Origin: Hydrogenophaga sp. Root209
GTDB taxonomy: Bacteria > Pseudomonadota > Gammaproteobacteria > Burkholderiales > Burkholderiaceae_C
Assembly: GCF_001428625.1 (NCBI RefSeq)
Contig: NZ_LMIE01000033.1
Span: forward strand, 216,608 to 280,607
DNA length: 64,000 nucleotides
Direction of reading: 5' to 3'
The notes under the pieces are model-generated. The model was given only the letters and a program-made list of their open reading frames with translations. It had not been told where the DNA came from and did not search any database. Each line of letters begins with the position of its first letter. Positions within the stretch are counted from its first letter, which is position 1. Made by a program: the position numbers and the translations under genes. Below, in pieces: positions 8,576 to 18,182 of this stretch.

Positions 8576-8776
8576 TCTGCCTTGCCCGCGCTTCGCTCGC
8601 TGTTTAGCTCTGCTGCACAGCGTGCAGATTTGGCCACCCCAGCCTGATTTCCTTTGACAGTACGCGCCGCGCTTGTCTACCCTTCCCTTCCCTCAGTCGT
8701 CTGAGGGTAAAGCGTGGATCGCGCGATGACAGCACACCGCGCGGCCTTTAGGTCAACCCGATCCGAGGGAGCGACG

Positions 8777-9214
8777 ATGAACGGCTTTGAGCTACCCACG
8801 GCAACAACGCCACCGCATTCGACCCTAGAGCGGCCAGTGGCCAAGCGCCGTCTCGATCCGATCGATAAACCGGCGCGACCGCTGGGGACGAAACGAGCGG
8901 CGCTACAGAGGCAACGCGTAACAACTTCGACCCTACCTGCTCGCCAAAGAAGGTGTGGCACGGAGCCGGGGATATCGTTGCTGGCCTCCCACGATGACAA
9001 GGTCACGTTCTTGCTGCGATCGACCACTTTTGGTCTGCTGATGGAGCGAACTCAACGACAGATTCATGGTGTGTGTCTGGTGCAGGCTATGGTGTTTCCC
9101 GATGCGGAGAGTTTCGACCGCTGGTGTGGATGCGAGCCACTGCGCTTTGAAGACGGCCTGTTGTTCAACAAATTGGTTCGCGAAGGCCATGCGGCACTTG
9201 CTCACATCCGCTGA
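8777..9214 (+). CDS. Uncharacterised protein upstream of LuxR-type regulator
   Basis: A 145-aa protein. ATG 8777 follows GAGGGAGCGACG; an in-frame ATG at 8714 lacks a good ribosome site. The first 65 residues are basic and low complexity. The last 70 form a conserved-looking domain (MERTQRQIHGVCLVQ, then DAESFDRWCGCEPLRFED). The stop lies 26 bp inside the next gene, so the two are likely co-translated. Small proteins of this kind may be partners or antagonists of the LuxR protein, but I know of no direct evidence. Confidence 0.6.
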   Translation: MNGFELPTATTPPHSTLERPVAKRRLDPIDKPARPLGTKRAALQRQRVTTSTLPARQRRCGTEPGISLLASHDDKVTFLLRSTTFGLLMERTQRQIHGVCLVQAMVFPDAESFDRWCGCEPLRFEDGLLFNKLVREGHAALAHIR

Positions 9215-9971
9215 CTCCGGTGATTCGATCTCTCCACATCGGGTGGTCGTCGAACACACCCGCTTGCTGGAAATCCTTTCCAGGATTGCAGATTTGGGTC
9301 CGACAGGCGAAGTGATTTCTCTGTTCCGAGAGGCCGTGAGTTGCCTTGGTGCTGAGTCCGGGGTTTTTCTGAGCTGCCTTCGAGATGACGCGTCCCGAAC
9401 ATCCCTGCACACGCTTTGGGCGTGCGACCCTGAGTGGACTGCAGCCTACGCAGGCCAACGCTGGTTTGAGAATGACCCGTGGTTGAGATACGCATCGCAT
9501 GAAGCCGAGCCCACTCGTTCCAGCGACCTAATTACCGTATCGAAGGAGGAGGAAGCGTTTTCCCTTGCTGCAGCGGCGCATGGTTTCGCATCCGCGCTGG
9601 TTGCACCGGCCCCGAGTCAAGTCGGACTGTCGCGGGTTGGAGTCCTCTGCCTGGGCTCCAGAAACACGGCCTGCTTCGAGGGCGAAAGCTTTTCACAAGC
9701 GCGTGTCCTGGCGCGTGCCCTTGCGATGGAACTGCATCATTGGGTCGTGAAAGTCATGCGTCAGGAGTTGCTTGCCGGATCGGGCCTCAATGAAGCAGAC
9801 CTGGAACTGCTACGGTACGAAGCGGCCGGCCACAGCAGCAAGGCCATTGGAGCCGCACTGCACCTGGAGGCCAAGACCATCGACTGCCGCTTCCAGAGGG
9901 TCAACGCCAAGCTGGACGCGCCGGACAGACGCACTGCCGCCAGGATTGCCCGTCTGTACGGGCTTTTGTAG
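9189..9971 (+). CDS. LuxR-family regulator with autoinducer-binding domain (LuxR solo)
   Basis: A 260-aa protein from ATG 9189. The N-terminal domain keeps the acyl-homoserine lactone pocket pattern: W83, Y87, D96 and P97 with the spacing W-x3-Y-x8-D-P-W seen in LuxR/TraR. The C-terminal 60 residues are a LuxR/GerE helix-turn-helix (EAAGHSSKAIGAALHLEAKT, then a variant of the usual KL end). No luxI-type synthase lies in the window, so it is a solo (orphan) receptor that may answer to signals from the host's own synthase or from neighbours. It overlaps the upstream gene by 26 bp. Targets could include the divergent desaturase/permease pair. Confidence 0.85.
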   Translation: MRHLLTSADSGDSISPHRVVVEHTRLLEILSRIADLGPTGEVISLFREAVSCLGAESGVFLSCLRDDASRTSLHTLWACDPEWTAAYAGQRWFENDPWLRYASHEAEPTRSSDLITVSKEEEAFSLAAAAHGFASALVAPAPSQVGLSRVGVLCLGSRNTACFEGESFSQARVLARALAMELHHWVVKVMRQELLAGSGLNEADLELLRYEAAGHSSKAIGAALHLEAKTIDCRFQRVNAKLDAPDRRTAARIARLYGLL

Positions 9972-10266
9972 GTAACCAATCAAGCGTCGTTGAAATGCCG
10001 GCGTTCGCCATCATCAGCCATTCCCTTACATCCCCTATCGCGACGGTTCAGACTGAACTTGAACAGTCAAATTCACTGGCTGACTGGCGGCGGGCGACTG
10101 GCGACTTTAAGCAGCCCGAGAGGCCCAATTCGCAAACAGCCGCGGTGCAGCGGTTGTTGCCGGTGGCGGCCAGCGGACGATTTACCGCTGACTGCCACTA
10201 AGCTGACTTTCGTCCCGGCGACCGCAAGCAACGCGCGGGTGTCAAGATTGCTGCCCTGGCCGGCAA

Positions 10267-11361
10267 TCACGGGCGGTATCGCGTACTCACAGACGGCGTC
10301 CAGTACGGAAGTTCCGAATCGCCCGGATCGTCGAGCACGATGGCAACGCTTTGCTCGGCCCGCGTCACTGCGACGTAGAAGCTAGACGCTGTTAGTGGTT
10401 CCATGCCGCCACCGCTTCGGATGAAATCGGTGATCGGGGATGTCGGAGCGATCAGCACACGCGCAAAGTTAGCTCCCTTGGCCACCTTAAAGTTCATGAA
10501 GTCTAGGTTCAGGCTTTTGGCGGAAGCGGCTGAGTGGCGGAGGCTCTGCGGGCTGTATGCCGACACATAGGCCGCCACGTGCTCGCTGCGGATCAGGAAC
10601 ACGCCGTCATGGCCCGTCACCGTCTCGTTCTTCGAAACGGTACCCGGGAAGCCCCACGACGGTTCGAAGAGCCGGTCCGAGAACGCCGCGATCTGAGGAT
10701 GGCATCGCCAGGTGATGGTGCTTTCACTGATCGCGACGACGCCCTTTTTCTCGCGGGTTCTGAACCAGTTGATAGCATCCGCGTAGGCGTACTTCTTGTT
10801 CTTGGAACTGCGCCCATTTGTCGCGAGAACGGCCTGGCGGATGTCGCCAACCATCCACATTTCGATGCTGGAACTCAGCAGCGCATCAAGGATGTCCCAG
10901 TCGTAGGCGCTCAAGTCCTGCACCTCGTCGATCAGGATCTCGTCGTAGATGCCCTCCAACCTGCGGATGAGCGCGCCCTTGCTGGCAGTGATCAGTTCGA
11001 AAGCAAGGCGACCGAGCTCTGACCGGTAGACGGCACCTTCCTTGTCGAGGAAACGCGCCTTTCCCTTGGCCATGCGGTACGGTATGCCTTCGAAGTTGAA
11101 GCCCCGGACTTTCTCGCCTGGGAACATGAAGGGGAGGAAGGGCTTGGCGAAATGCCGCAGGAGGAACGTGAACCAGCCGAGCACCTCGATGTTCAGGTGG
11201 TCGCCGGCGTGCCGCGCTAGGCGGTCCTGTAGTTCCTGTTGATTCTTCTGGGTGTAAGTCACCGCAAGGACTCGCCGCGCCGCCGGCAGGCCTGCACAGT
11301 GCTCGACGATGCCCTGGGTCTTGCGTGACCCAGCTACCGCCAGCGTGACCCGCTTAGCCAT
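10267..11361 (-). CDS. gajB: Gabija helicase GajB (UvrD/Rep-like)
   Basis: A 364-aa superfamily 1 helicase-like protein. The start at 11361 overlaps the end of gajA by 8 bp. Motifs: an unusual P-loop AGSRKT near residue 10, Walker B DEVQD near 160, GDxxQ-type motif III, and VAVTRA (motif VI) near 340. It is shorter than the first described GajB (about 500 aa) and lacks obvious 2B insertions. Gabija is an antiphage system in which GajA cleaves DNA and GajB senses DNA ends; together they deplete phage DNA or nucleotides. The tandem, coupled arrangement with an OLD nuclease is diagnostic. Confidence 0.85.
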   Translation of the reverse strand: MAKRVTLAVAGSRKTQGIVEHCAGLPAARRVLAVTYTQKNQQELQDRLARHAGDHLNIEVLGWFTFLLRHFAKPFLPFMFPGEKVRGFNFEGIPYRMAKGKARFLDKEGAVYRSELGRLAFELITASKGALIRRLEGIYDEILIDEVQDLSAYDWDILDALLSSSIEMWMVGDIRQAVLATNGRSSKNKKYAYADAINWFRTREKKGVVAISESTITWRCHPQIAAFSDRLFEPSWGFPGTVSKNETVTGHDGVFLIRSEHVAAYVSAYSPQSLRHSAASAKSLNLDFMNFKVAKGANFARVLIAPTSPITDFIRSGGGMEPLTASSFYVAVTRAEQSVAIVLDDPGDSELPYWTPSVSTRYRP

Positions 11362-12955
11362 GTATGAACTTTGCAGCCTGCAGCATGTAGGCAGGCGCCG
11401 TGACCGCCTCAGAGGAGCTCGCAATACGCAGCGCGGCTTCCGTTTTCTCACGGGTCATCCAGGTTTCGAGGTTCGCCGCGTCGGTAATTCCTAGGATGGT
11501 GCGCAACTGCACCTCGCCGCAATGATGGATGAGCTGCGGCTCCAACGTGTGGCCATGGGCGACTTCACCGATGAACACCTCCCGCTGGCCGGCGACTAGC
11601 CACTGCGCTAACGGCTTTCGGAGCTCGGCCGGGTCGATGCCGTCGTTGTCACGCGTCGCCGCAACCTTCTTACCCAGTCGATGGCACAGTTCTAGGCCAC
11701 GAGCTAGCGACAGCCCCCTCATGCTCACGACGTCGATGCCGCACGCCATTGGACGCTTGCCAAACAGGTCGGAGAAAACCCGCTCGAAGATGATCTCGTC
11801 CGACGGACCTTCGACCAAGACAATCTTGTCGGCCAGCACCAGTCGGAGCGTGTCGAAGCCCGGCAGCTTCTTGAAATAGCCCACGGTCCCGGTGCTCAAC
11901 TCATCAAGTTTGACGGGGCTGGTTGATCCGAGGAACTGTAGGGCTTGAATACCGAGTCGGTTGAGCACGCTTGAACTATGAGTCGTAATGAAGAGCTGCT
12001 GGTCATCGCTGGCCAGGCTTCCCATCCTGTCCAGCAGCGTCGCCAGGCTCGTGTGGCTCAGATGGTTTTCAGGCTCTTCAATGGTGACGTACTTGGCATG
12101 ACCCGCATGCCGGTTCATGGCAAGCGCGATCTTGATCGCTGACTGTTGCCCTTGCCCGGACATTGTGAATGGGACGCCGGCCACATGAGGAGCCACCGAC
12201 TCCTCCCAAGAGGTCCGCGCCGTCTGATCCATCGCAAGCGCGATGGGCTGGGCATGCAGTGCGGCGTGAAGCTGCCCAATGCGCTGATTGACCGTCTTAA
12301 AGGCCGAGTCCGACAGCGCCGCCTTGGCCTGACGGTATTGAAGGGAGATGCTGGCCCGCTCCTGCGGTTCGAGCTGGCTGCCCAGGATCTGCCGCAGGTG
12401 ATAGTCAACGCCGCCAGAGCTGCGCACGGTGCGCGCGTCGATCACTGCAGTCGTTAGCGCCCGCGGCCTCATGGTCAATCGCACATCCGCGAAGGTCGAC
12501 CATTCGACGCAGTAGTACTCGACTGGAAGAAGCGGCGTTGGCGCAGTCGCCCATGCCTGGAGTTCAGCCAGATAGTCGGGATTTGGAAAGCAGCGGATCC
12601 GCACTCCCGGACATGCCTCCGTGGGCAAGTTGGAATTGTGGGCCCCGCAGAGCTCCTGCAGCTCCGGGACATTGTCCAGGAAGATCTCGATGTCAATCTC
12701 TGGCAGTCGCATCAGTTCACCGGCCGCTCGCTTGACGATGAAGTCGGCAACATCGTCCCCGTTGAACCAGTAGGGATTGAGTTCCTCGGTGGCGCTTCGC
12801 CCATTTACTCGCCCGGTAAGGGCTAGCACGATGGCCTCTATGAGCGTGGACTTCCCAGATTCATTGCCTCCGACTATGAGGTTCAGTTTTGGATTTGGGT
12901 AGATCGTCAAATCGCGATGGATGCGATAGCCGCGAATTCGAATTTTCTTGATCAC
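11354..12955 (-). CDS. gajA: Gabija OLD-family ATPase-TOPRIM nuclease GajA
   Basis: A 533-aa protein. GTG 12955 follows GGGAGG; an ATG at 12970 lies upstream in frame. The N-terminal ABC-type ATPase has Walker A GGNESGKST (29-37), a signature-like SGQGQQ near 265 and Walker B EEPENH near 292. The C-terminal TOPRIM nuclease has VEGPSDE (381-387) and DND (436-438). This is the class 2 OLD architecture that pairs with a UvrD-like helicase, which follows with an 8-bp overlap. GajA nicks DNA when cellular NTPs fall during infection. Both active sites look intact. Confidence 0.9.
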   Translation of the reverse strand: MIKKIRIRGYRIHRDLTIYPNPKLNLIVGGNESGKSTLIEAIVLALTGRVNGRSATEELNPYWFNGDDVADFIVKRAAGELMRLPEIDIEIFLDNVPELQELCGAHNSNLPTEACPGVRIRCFPNPDYLAELQAWATAPTPLLPVEYYCVEWSTFADVRLTMRPRALTTAVIDARTVRSSGGVDYHLRQILGSQLEPQERASISLQYRQAKAALSDSAFKTVNQRIGQLHAALHAQPIALAMDQTARTSWEESVAPHVAGVPFTMSGQGQQSAIKIALAMNRHAGHAKYVTIEEPENHLSHTSLATLLDRMGSLASDDQQLFITTHSSSVLNRLGIQALQFLGSTSPVKLDELSTGTVGYFKKLPGFDTLRLVLADKIVLVEGPSDEIIFERVFSDLFGKRPMACGIDVVSMRGLSLARGLELCHRLGKKVAATRDNDGIDPAELRKPLAQWLVAGQREVFIGEVAHGHTLEPQLIHHCGEVQLRTILGITDAANLETWMTREKTEAALRIASSSEAVTAPAYMLQAAKFIHG

Positions 12956-13279
12956 GGAGCCTCCCTGCACTCAAACGTGGTGCGTCCTGGGATTGTGCTG
13001 CACGTCATCCGTCAGCGTTAAGCTTGGCAGGGAACTTGAACGCTACGGCAAGAACAAGACGGGCGTTTGCGCAACCTTGCTGCAGCTGTACGCTTCCGAG
13101 GTTCGCCAAAGCGAGTGAAGCATGCAACAAAGCTTCGTCTTTGAAATCAGCGCTGAAGCGTCACGAGGACCTACCCGACCCCATTGAACGCATCCGCCGT
13201 TGACAGGCGGCGCCCCAGCTGACTGCGACGACATCGAAGTCCTTGGCCGCGATGAAAATCGCCTCGTCCAGAATTGAGC
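12956..13279. other. Divergent intergenic region between Gabija and Shedu
   Basis: This 324-bp stretch separates the two defence transcription units and must hold the promoters of both. I see no convincing gene: a long antisense frame enters from the Shedu gene but lacks codon character. No clear strong -35/-10 pair or operator stood out. Confidence 0.5.
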
Positions 13280-14551
13280 ATGACCAAACTTGCCGTCGAA
13301 TTCGAAGTCTCCGACAAAGAGCTCTTTCTCATCTACCGCCCACGCGATGACACCAGTTGGGTTCGCGATAGGTTCGAACGCGACGAAGATCTGCTGGTAA
13401 AAGGCACGTTCCACCTCACGTCCAAGGACCTTGTGGAGGACGCAGCCGAAGAAGCGGCCAATGCTGCCGGGGATGAGGAGAGCGTCCTGTGGATTGACGA
13501 CGATAGATTGGTGTTCTCCATCGCGGCGGCAGAAGGCGAGTACTTCCGATTCAAGCCCCAGGTCCTTGGTTTTGAGACGCCGGTCTTGCTCCATCGGGAC
13601 GCGCGGCCCAACTGGAAATGGTTCAGCGCCGAACGCAAGGTGTCCATCCTCAGCATCGTCCAAAGCCTCGGCCTTGAGCGCATCGTTATCGGCGGCTCGG
13701 ATCCGGACGCAATCCCGATCCCCGAATACGAGCGGTTGCTGGACCAGCTCCCGACGCCATACGAGCTGCGTCGCTATGTCCAGGCGCGTGTCGGCACTGT
13801 GGTTCGTCAGTACACCGCGCCGGCAATCGACGCCGAAGCGCTTCTAAATGCTTATGTCGACAGGCGCACCACGGCAACCGCGCCAAACCTAGAAGCCCCC
13901 TTTCGCCAGTTCGACGTTGTCAAATACGCCTTCGCTCTGGAGCGGCTGCAGGCCATGCTGGCCAACGAGACCGGGACTTCCGAGGCGCAGTGGCAGTTGG
14001 AGATCGTGGAGATCATCCTGCTGCTGAACCCCAGGTACATCAAGGCTTTCACCGAGGTCAGGCTTTGGGACGCCGACGCCTCCACCTGGCGGCGCATCGA
14101 CATACTCTTGGTCGATGCATCCGGCAACGTCGACGTCATCGAGATCAAGAAGCCGATGGGCAAGCCCATCATGCTGCCGGTGCGCTATCGCGACCACCAC
14201 CTACCGATGCGCGACTTGGTCGGTGCGATGGGTCAAGTCACTCATTACCTGAGGCATCTGAGCCGTTGGGGGCCGGCTGGAGAGGACTACTTGACCCAGC
14301 TGTTGAGCACCGACCTGCCAGCGGGCTTCAAGATCCGGATCATCAACCCCTCGGGCATTGTGATCATGGGGCGCAGCAACACGCTGTCCGATGCGCAGCG
14401 GCGCGAGTTCGAAGTTCTACGTCGCGATTCCAAAGGCATCGTCGACATAGTCACCTACGATGACCTACTGGCGCGGGTTCAAGCGGTGCTCGATCAGTTG
14501 CGCAACGGACCGGCTCTCAGGGTGTCACCAGCGTCTCCGACGGCCGGATAG
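13280..14551 (+). CDS. sduA: Shedu antiphage nuclease SduA (DUF4263)
   Basis: A 423-aa single-gene antiphage nuclease. ATG 13280 is preferred over the TTG two codons upstream. The N-terminal 200 residues are variable, as is normal for Shedu proteins, where this half recognises the trigger. The C-terminal DUF4263 nuclease core (PD-(D/E)xK fold) shows D274 in RRIDILLVD and E288-x-K290 in VIEIKKP, followed by the conserved H in TH. Shedu proteins nick invading DNA. It is divergent from Gabija, making a compact two-system defence block between the LuxR cargo and the metal cargo. Confidence 0.85.
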   Translation: MTKLAVEFEVSDKELFLIYRPRDDTSWVRDRFERDEDLLVKGTFHLTSKDLVEDAAEEAANAAGDEESVLWIDDDRLVFSIAAAEGEYFRFKPQVLGFETPVLLHRDARPNWKWFSAERKVSILSIVQSLGLERIVIGGSDPDAIPIPEYERLLDQLPTPYELRRYVQARVGTVVRQYTAPAIDAEALLNAYVDRRTTATAPNLEAPFRQFDVVKYAFALERLQAMLANETGTSEAQWQLEIVEIILLLNPRYIKAFTEVRLWDADASTWRRIDILLVDASGNVDVIEIKKPMGKPIMLPVRYRDHHLPMRDLVGAMGQVTHYLRHLSRWGPAGEDYLTQLLSTDLPAGFKIRIINPSGIVIMGRSNTLSDAQRREFEVLRRDSKGIVDIVTYDDLLARVQAVLDQLRNGPALRVSPASPTAG

Positions 14552-14884
14552 TCCGCCTTCGACACGACGCGCACGCGCCAATGGGTGTTACACGAGCATT
14601 CACGCTGGTCCTCGCCGACCCGTATGACCGGCGTCGAGGTCAGCAGTCGCTGGCAGAGCTTGGCACGACCGACTACAACCAGTCTTGAACAGGTATTGAG
14701 GACCGAGGCCTGATTTGCAGCGATAGATACCCGCAAAGAAATCGCTGTGTCCCATCGGTCTAGGCTCCATTGCTGCCATGCGGGCGCAAGCTTTCAATCG
14801 TGTCGAGCGGCAGGTTTTGGAGGCGTTGCTGACCTTAGAGTTGAGGTTGAGGCGACAGCGGTCTGAGACTCGTCAACATTTACA
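14552..14884. other. Gene-free region after Shedu
   Basis: A 333-bp region between the convergent Shedu and dsbA-like genes. Open frames here are short and lack ribosome sites. I see no strong terminator, repeat or RNA gene. It may mark a junction between cargo modules. Confidence 0.4.
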
Positions 14885-15553
14885 TCACGGTCTCGGAGAT
14901 TTTCGAACGTGCTCTACCTCGCCCTTGACCAGCTCGAAGAGCTGTTCCGGATCGGTAGAAGACAGCGGCTTCCCGTTGACGAAGAAGGTCGGTGTGGCTC
15001 GAACCCCGATAGCCTTCAGATCCGAAACGTCCTGCGCCAGCAACGTATCCACCGCACCAGAGGCGATATGCTTCCTTGCTTGGTCTACGTCGAGTCCGGC
15101 AGACTGTGCAAGGGCCCATGCGCGATCAGCGGCTTTCGCACCCTGGCCGGTCCACGCCCGTTGCCCAACCAGCAAGGCTTCGAGCATGGGTTCGAACTTT
15201 CCCTGCGCGCGTGCCGCTTCAAGAATCTTCACCGCCTCCACAGACGCTTCCCGGTGAAATGGCGTGTACCGAATCACCAGGCGCGTCTCACGCGGAAACG
15301 CAGCAAGGATCTGCTTGACTCGGGGATGAAAAGCTTTGCAGGCTTCGCATGCAGGGTCGAAGAACTCGACGATGGTAACTGGCGCGTTCACGGGACCTAT
15401 GACTGGCGAGTGTGGTCGCACCATCGCACCGGCTTGCTCTGAAGCCTGCAACGCGGCAGCCTGCAGGGTATGGCGCTGATAGAGAAAGACAGCGGCTGCA
15501 AACACCGCAAGGGCGATCAGCGCCGATAAAAAAACGATGTGGCGTCGGGTCAT
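14885..15553 (-). CDS. DsbA-family thiol:disulfide oxidoreductase (copy 1)
   Basis: A 222-aa periplasmic thioredoxin-fold protein. It starts at 15553 with a single N-terminal membrane anchor or signal (residues 6-24). The active site is C69-E-A-C72 in FFDPACEAC, and the cis-Pro loop is ATPTFF near 190. The fold and length match DsbA/BdbD-like proteins that need a DsbB partner; one is encoded at 29273-29689. It lies 280 bp divergent from the CadA-type ATPase, so a role in repairing or protecting envelope thiols under metal stress is plausible. A clearly related paralogue is at 28620-29276. Confidence 0.88.
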   Translation of the reverse strand: MTRRHIVFLSALIALAVFAAAVFLYQRHTLQAAALQASEQAGAMVRPHSPVIGPVNAPVTIVEFFDPACEACKAFHPRVKQILAAFPRETRLVIRYTPFHREASVEAVKILEAARAQGKFEPMLEALLVGQRAWTGQGAKAADRAWALAQSAGLDVDQARKHIASGAVDTLLAQDVSDLKAIGVRATPTFFVNGKPLSSTDPEQLFELVKGEVEHVRKSPRP

Positions 15554-15784
15554 GTGGAATCCTCGAAGCGATGGGAGTTCTTGGAGACAAACGGCGGTAG
15601 CCCAAGTTCCCATCCCCTGCACCAGATGGCAACTTTGCTGTCGATGGGCGAGATGAATAGTGCCTGCTGCGTTGAAAGCCGTCAGACCTTCGATCTGCCC
15701 GGTCCGCAAGGGTTTTCAGGGCCAGCAGCGTCAATCTCCATCGCGAATACACCCGCCAGTTTGAGCGAGTACCTCACAAAGAGC

Positions 15785-15815
15785 TTGACACTGTAGTTGG
15801 TACAGGGTGTGAAAT
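15785..15815 (+). promoter_or_regulatory. MerR-type metal-responsive promoter/operator of cadA-like gene
   Basis: TTGACA (15785-15790) and TGAAAT (15810-15815) are 19 bp apart, the over-long spacer typical of MerR-regulated promoters. The spacer contains an imperfect dyad (CTGTAG...TACAG) and closely matches PbrR/CadR/ZntR operators as I remember them. It lies 22 bp before the ATPase start. A near copy precedes the CDF gene at 32261-32291, so the MerR-family protein at 32318-32761 probably controls both. Confidence 0.8.
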
Positions 15816-15836
15816 CCTGGCCTCTAGCAAAGATCT

Positions 15837-18182
15837 ATGGCCAACCAACACCAACACGAAAAAGCGCCGATGCCAACCGCGCAACACGACAACGGAGCGT
15901 GTTGCGGGACTGATCATGTCGCAGTAGCCCGATCGGACCCCACCGACAGCGCCTCTTGTTGCGCGCCTGCGGCTCACGCTCATCCTGATTCTGGGAGCGT
16001 TGAATCGGCAGCGCCGAACACCTTTCGCATTTCGACGATGGACTGCACGGTCGAAGAGTCGGAAATTCGCAGCGCAGTGGAGCCCATCCCTGGAATTCGC
16101 GGTCTGCACTTCCGCCTTCCTCAACGGACACTGCGTATCGACGGGACCGATGAAGCGGTCACCGCCGCGTTGATCGCCATCCGCCGAGCGGGCTTCGCGC
16201 CCGAAGCCGTGACGGCTTCAGCGGGCCCTGAGGCCACGGACCATGGTTCGCACGACCACGCATCGGGCACTGGCACCAGCTACGCACGGTTCGCTGCTGC
16301 ACTTATGTTTGCCATGGTTGCAGAAGGCATCTCCTTCTTCGCCCCCGAAACCATGGCCTGGAAAGCGGTGGGCATGGCGGTCGCTACCCTCGCCATCGGG
16401 TTGGCAGGTCTGGAAACCTATGCCAAAGGCCTGATCGCACTTCGACACGGCAAGCTCAACATCAATGCCCTCATGTCGGTTGCCGTCACGGGCGCATTCG
16501 TCATTGGCCAGTGGCCTGAAGCAGCCATGGTGATGGCCCTTTATGCCATCGCGGAGCTCATCGAGCAACGCGCGGTCGATCGTGCACGCAACGCCATCAA
16601 GGGCCTGGTTGATCTCGCGCCCGATGATGCCGAAATCCAGCAGCCTGACGGGAGCTGGCGCCGCATCAAGGCGACCGAGGTGGCGCTTGACTCCGTTGCA
16701 CGGGTCAAACCAGGCGAGCGGGTCGCGTTTGACGGCATCGTCACCAAAGGCAACAGCAGCATCAACCAAGCCCCTGTCACGGGCGAGAGCATTCCTGTAG
16801 ACAAAGAGCCAGGCAGTTCGGTCTTCGCAGGCACGATCAATGAAAACGGTGAACTCGAATTCCGCGTGACTGCGGCGTCGAGCAACTCCACCCTGGCCCG
16901 CATCATCCACGCGGTGGAGGAAGCGCAAGGCACCCGGGCGCCTACCCAGCGTTTCGTGGATCGCTTCGCGGCCATTTACACGCCTGCCGTCTTTGTCATG
17001 GCCTTGGGCGTCGCTGTGGTACCGCCGTTGCTGCTCGACTGGGCTTGGCTGACAGCGATATACAAGGCGCTCGTGCTGCTGGTGATTGCATGTCCTTGCG
17101 CGTTGGTGATTTCGACTCCTGTCACCGTGGTGAGCGGCCTCGCAGCCGCGGCGCGCCGAGGCATTCTCATCAAGGGAGGCACCTACCTGGAAGATGCCCG
17201 CCACATCAAGGCCGTGGCGGTGGACAAGACTGGAACCCTGACCGAAGGCAAGCCGAAACTGGTGGCGTCCAGGGCGTGGGGGCAAGCTGAAGAAGCCCGG
17301 GTGCAGCGTTGGGCCAAGAGCCTCGCCGCTCGCTCCGACCACCCCGTGTCCAAGGCCATTGCGGCGGGTATCGATGGCGCGGCAGAGGATGTTGATCGAT
17401 TCGCAGCATTGCTAGGGCGCGGCGTCGAGGGCATGGTCGACGGCAAGGCCATGGTTCTGGGCAACCACCGCCTCATCCGGGAACGCAACCAGTCCGATGC
17501 CCAACTGGATGCCGAGTTGATCGCCCATGAAACGCAAGGTCGTACTGTCACCCTTCTGGCGGACGACACTGGAGTCTTGGGCTTGTTCGCCGTGGCCGAC
17601 ACGATCAAGCTCACCTCCGTGGCGGCGGTTGCGCATCTGAAGCAACTGGGTGTCACCCCAGTCATGCTCACAGGCGACAACACGGCGACCGCGCAAGCAG
17701 TGGCCCAGGAGGCGAACATTGCCGATGCCCGTGGCGGTCTCCTGCCCGAGGACAAGCTGACTGCCATCCAGGACATGCGCAAGCGCTACGGCCCCACTGC
17801 TATGGCGGGCGACGGGATCAACGACGCGCCGGCGCTGGCGCAGGCGGACATCGGCTTCGCGATGGGTGGAGCGGGCACGGACACGGCCATGGAGGCAGCC
17901 GACATCGTCATCATGAACGACAACCTGGGCCGGATCGCCGAAACCATCGAGCTGAGCCGCAGGACGCACGCGATTCTGTGGCAGAACATCAGCCTCGCTC
18001 TGGCCATCAAGGCAGTGTTCTTCGTGCTGGCCGTGGCAGGCAGTGCAACGATGTGGATGGCGGTTTTCGCGGACATGGGAGCGAGTCTGCTCGTGGTCGC
18101 AAACGGCTTGCGTCTTCTTCGCCGCGTCAAAACGGGCCAAGTCGAACCTGCGGCACCCAGTACAGCGCTGAACCATCGCTGA
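15837..18182 (+). CDS. cadA: CadA/ZntA-type P1B heavy-metal ATPase (Cd/Zn/Pb)
   Basis: A 781-aa P1B-type ATPase that pumps divalent soft metals out across the inner membrane. The His- and Cys-containing N-terminus (HQHEK, ACC, SCC) is followed by a metal-binding domain with MDC at 68-70 in TMDCTVEES, the variant found in many Cd/Zn/Pb pumps. Then come the transmembrane CPC (419-421), the phosphorylation site DKTGTLTEG (from 463), the SDHPVSK loop and the GDGINDAP hinge. It is the only gene of its unit and has its own MerR-type promoter. Specificity between Cd, Zn and Pb cannot be read from sequence alone. Confidence 0.93.
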   Translation: MANQHQHEKAPMPTAQHDNGACCGTDHVAVARSDPTDSASCCAPAAHAHPDSGSVESAAPNTFRISTMDCTVEESEIRSAVEPIPGIRGLHFRLPQRTLRIDGTDEAVTAALIAIRRAGFAPEAVTASAGPEATDHGSHDHASGTGTSYARFAAALMFAMVAEGISFFAPETMAWKAVGMAVATLAIGLAGLETYAKGLIALRHGKLNINALMSVAVTGAFVIGQWPEAAMVMALYAIAELIEQRAVDRARNAIKGLVDLAPDDAEIQQPDGSWRRIKATEVALDSVARVKPGERVAFDGIVTKGNSSINQAPVTGESIPVDKEPGSSVFAGTINENGELEFRVTAASSNSTLARIIHAVEEAQGTRAPTQRFVDRFAAIYTPAVFVMALGVAVVPPLLLDWAWLTAIYKALVLLVIACPCALVISTPVTVVSGLAAAARRGILIKGGTYLEDARHIKAVAVDKTGTLTEGKPKLVASRAWGQAEEARVQRWAKSLAARSDHPVSKAIAAGIDGAAEDVDRFAALLGRGVEGMVDGKAMVLGNHRLIRERNQSDAQLDAELIAHETQGRTVTLLADDTGVLGLFAVADTIKLTSVAAVAHLKQLGVTPVMLTGDNTATAQAVAQEANIADARGGLLPEDKLTAIQDMRKRYGPTAMAGDGINDAPALAQADIGFAMGGAGTDTAMEAADIVIMNDNLGRIAETIELSRRTHAILWQNISLALAIKAVFFVLAVAGSATMWMAVFADMGASLLVVANGLRLLRRVKTGQVEPAAPSTALNHR

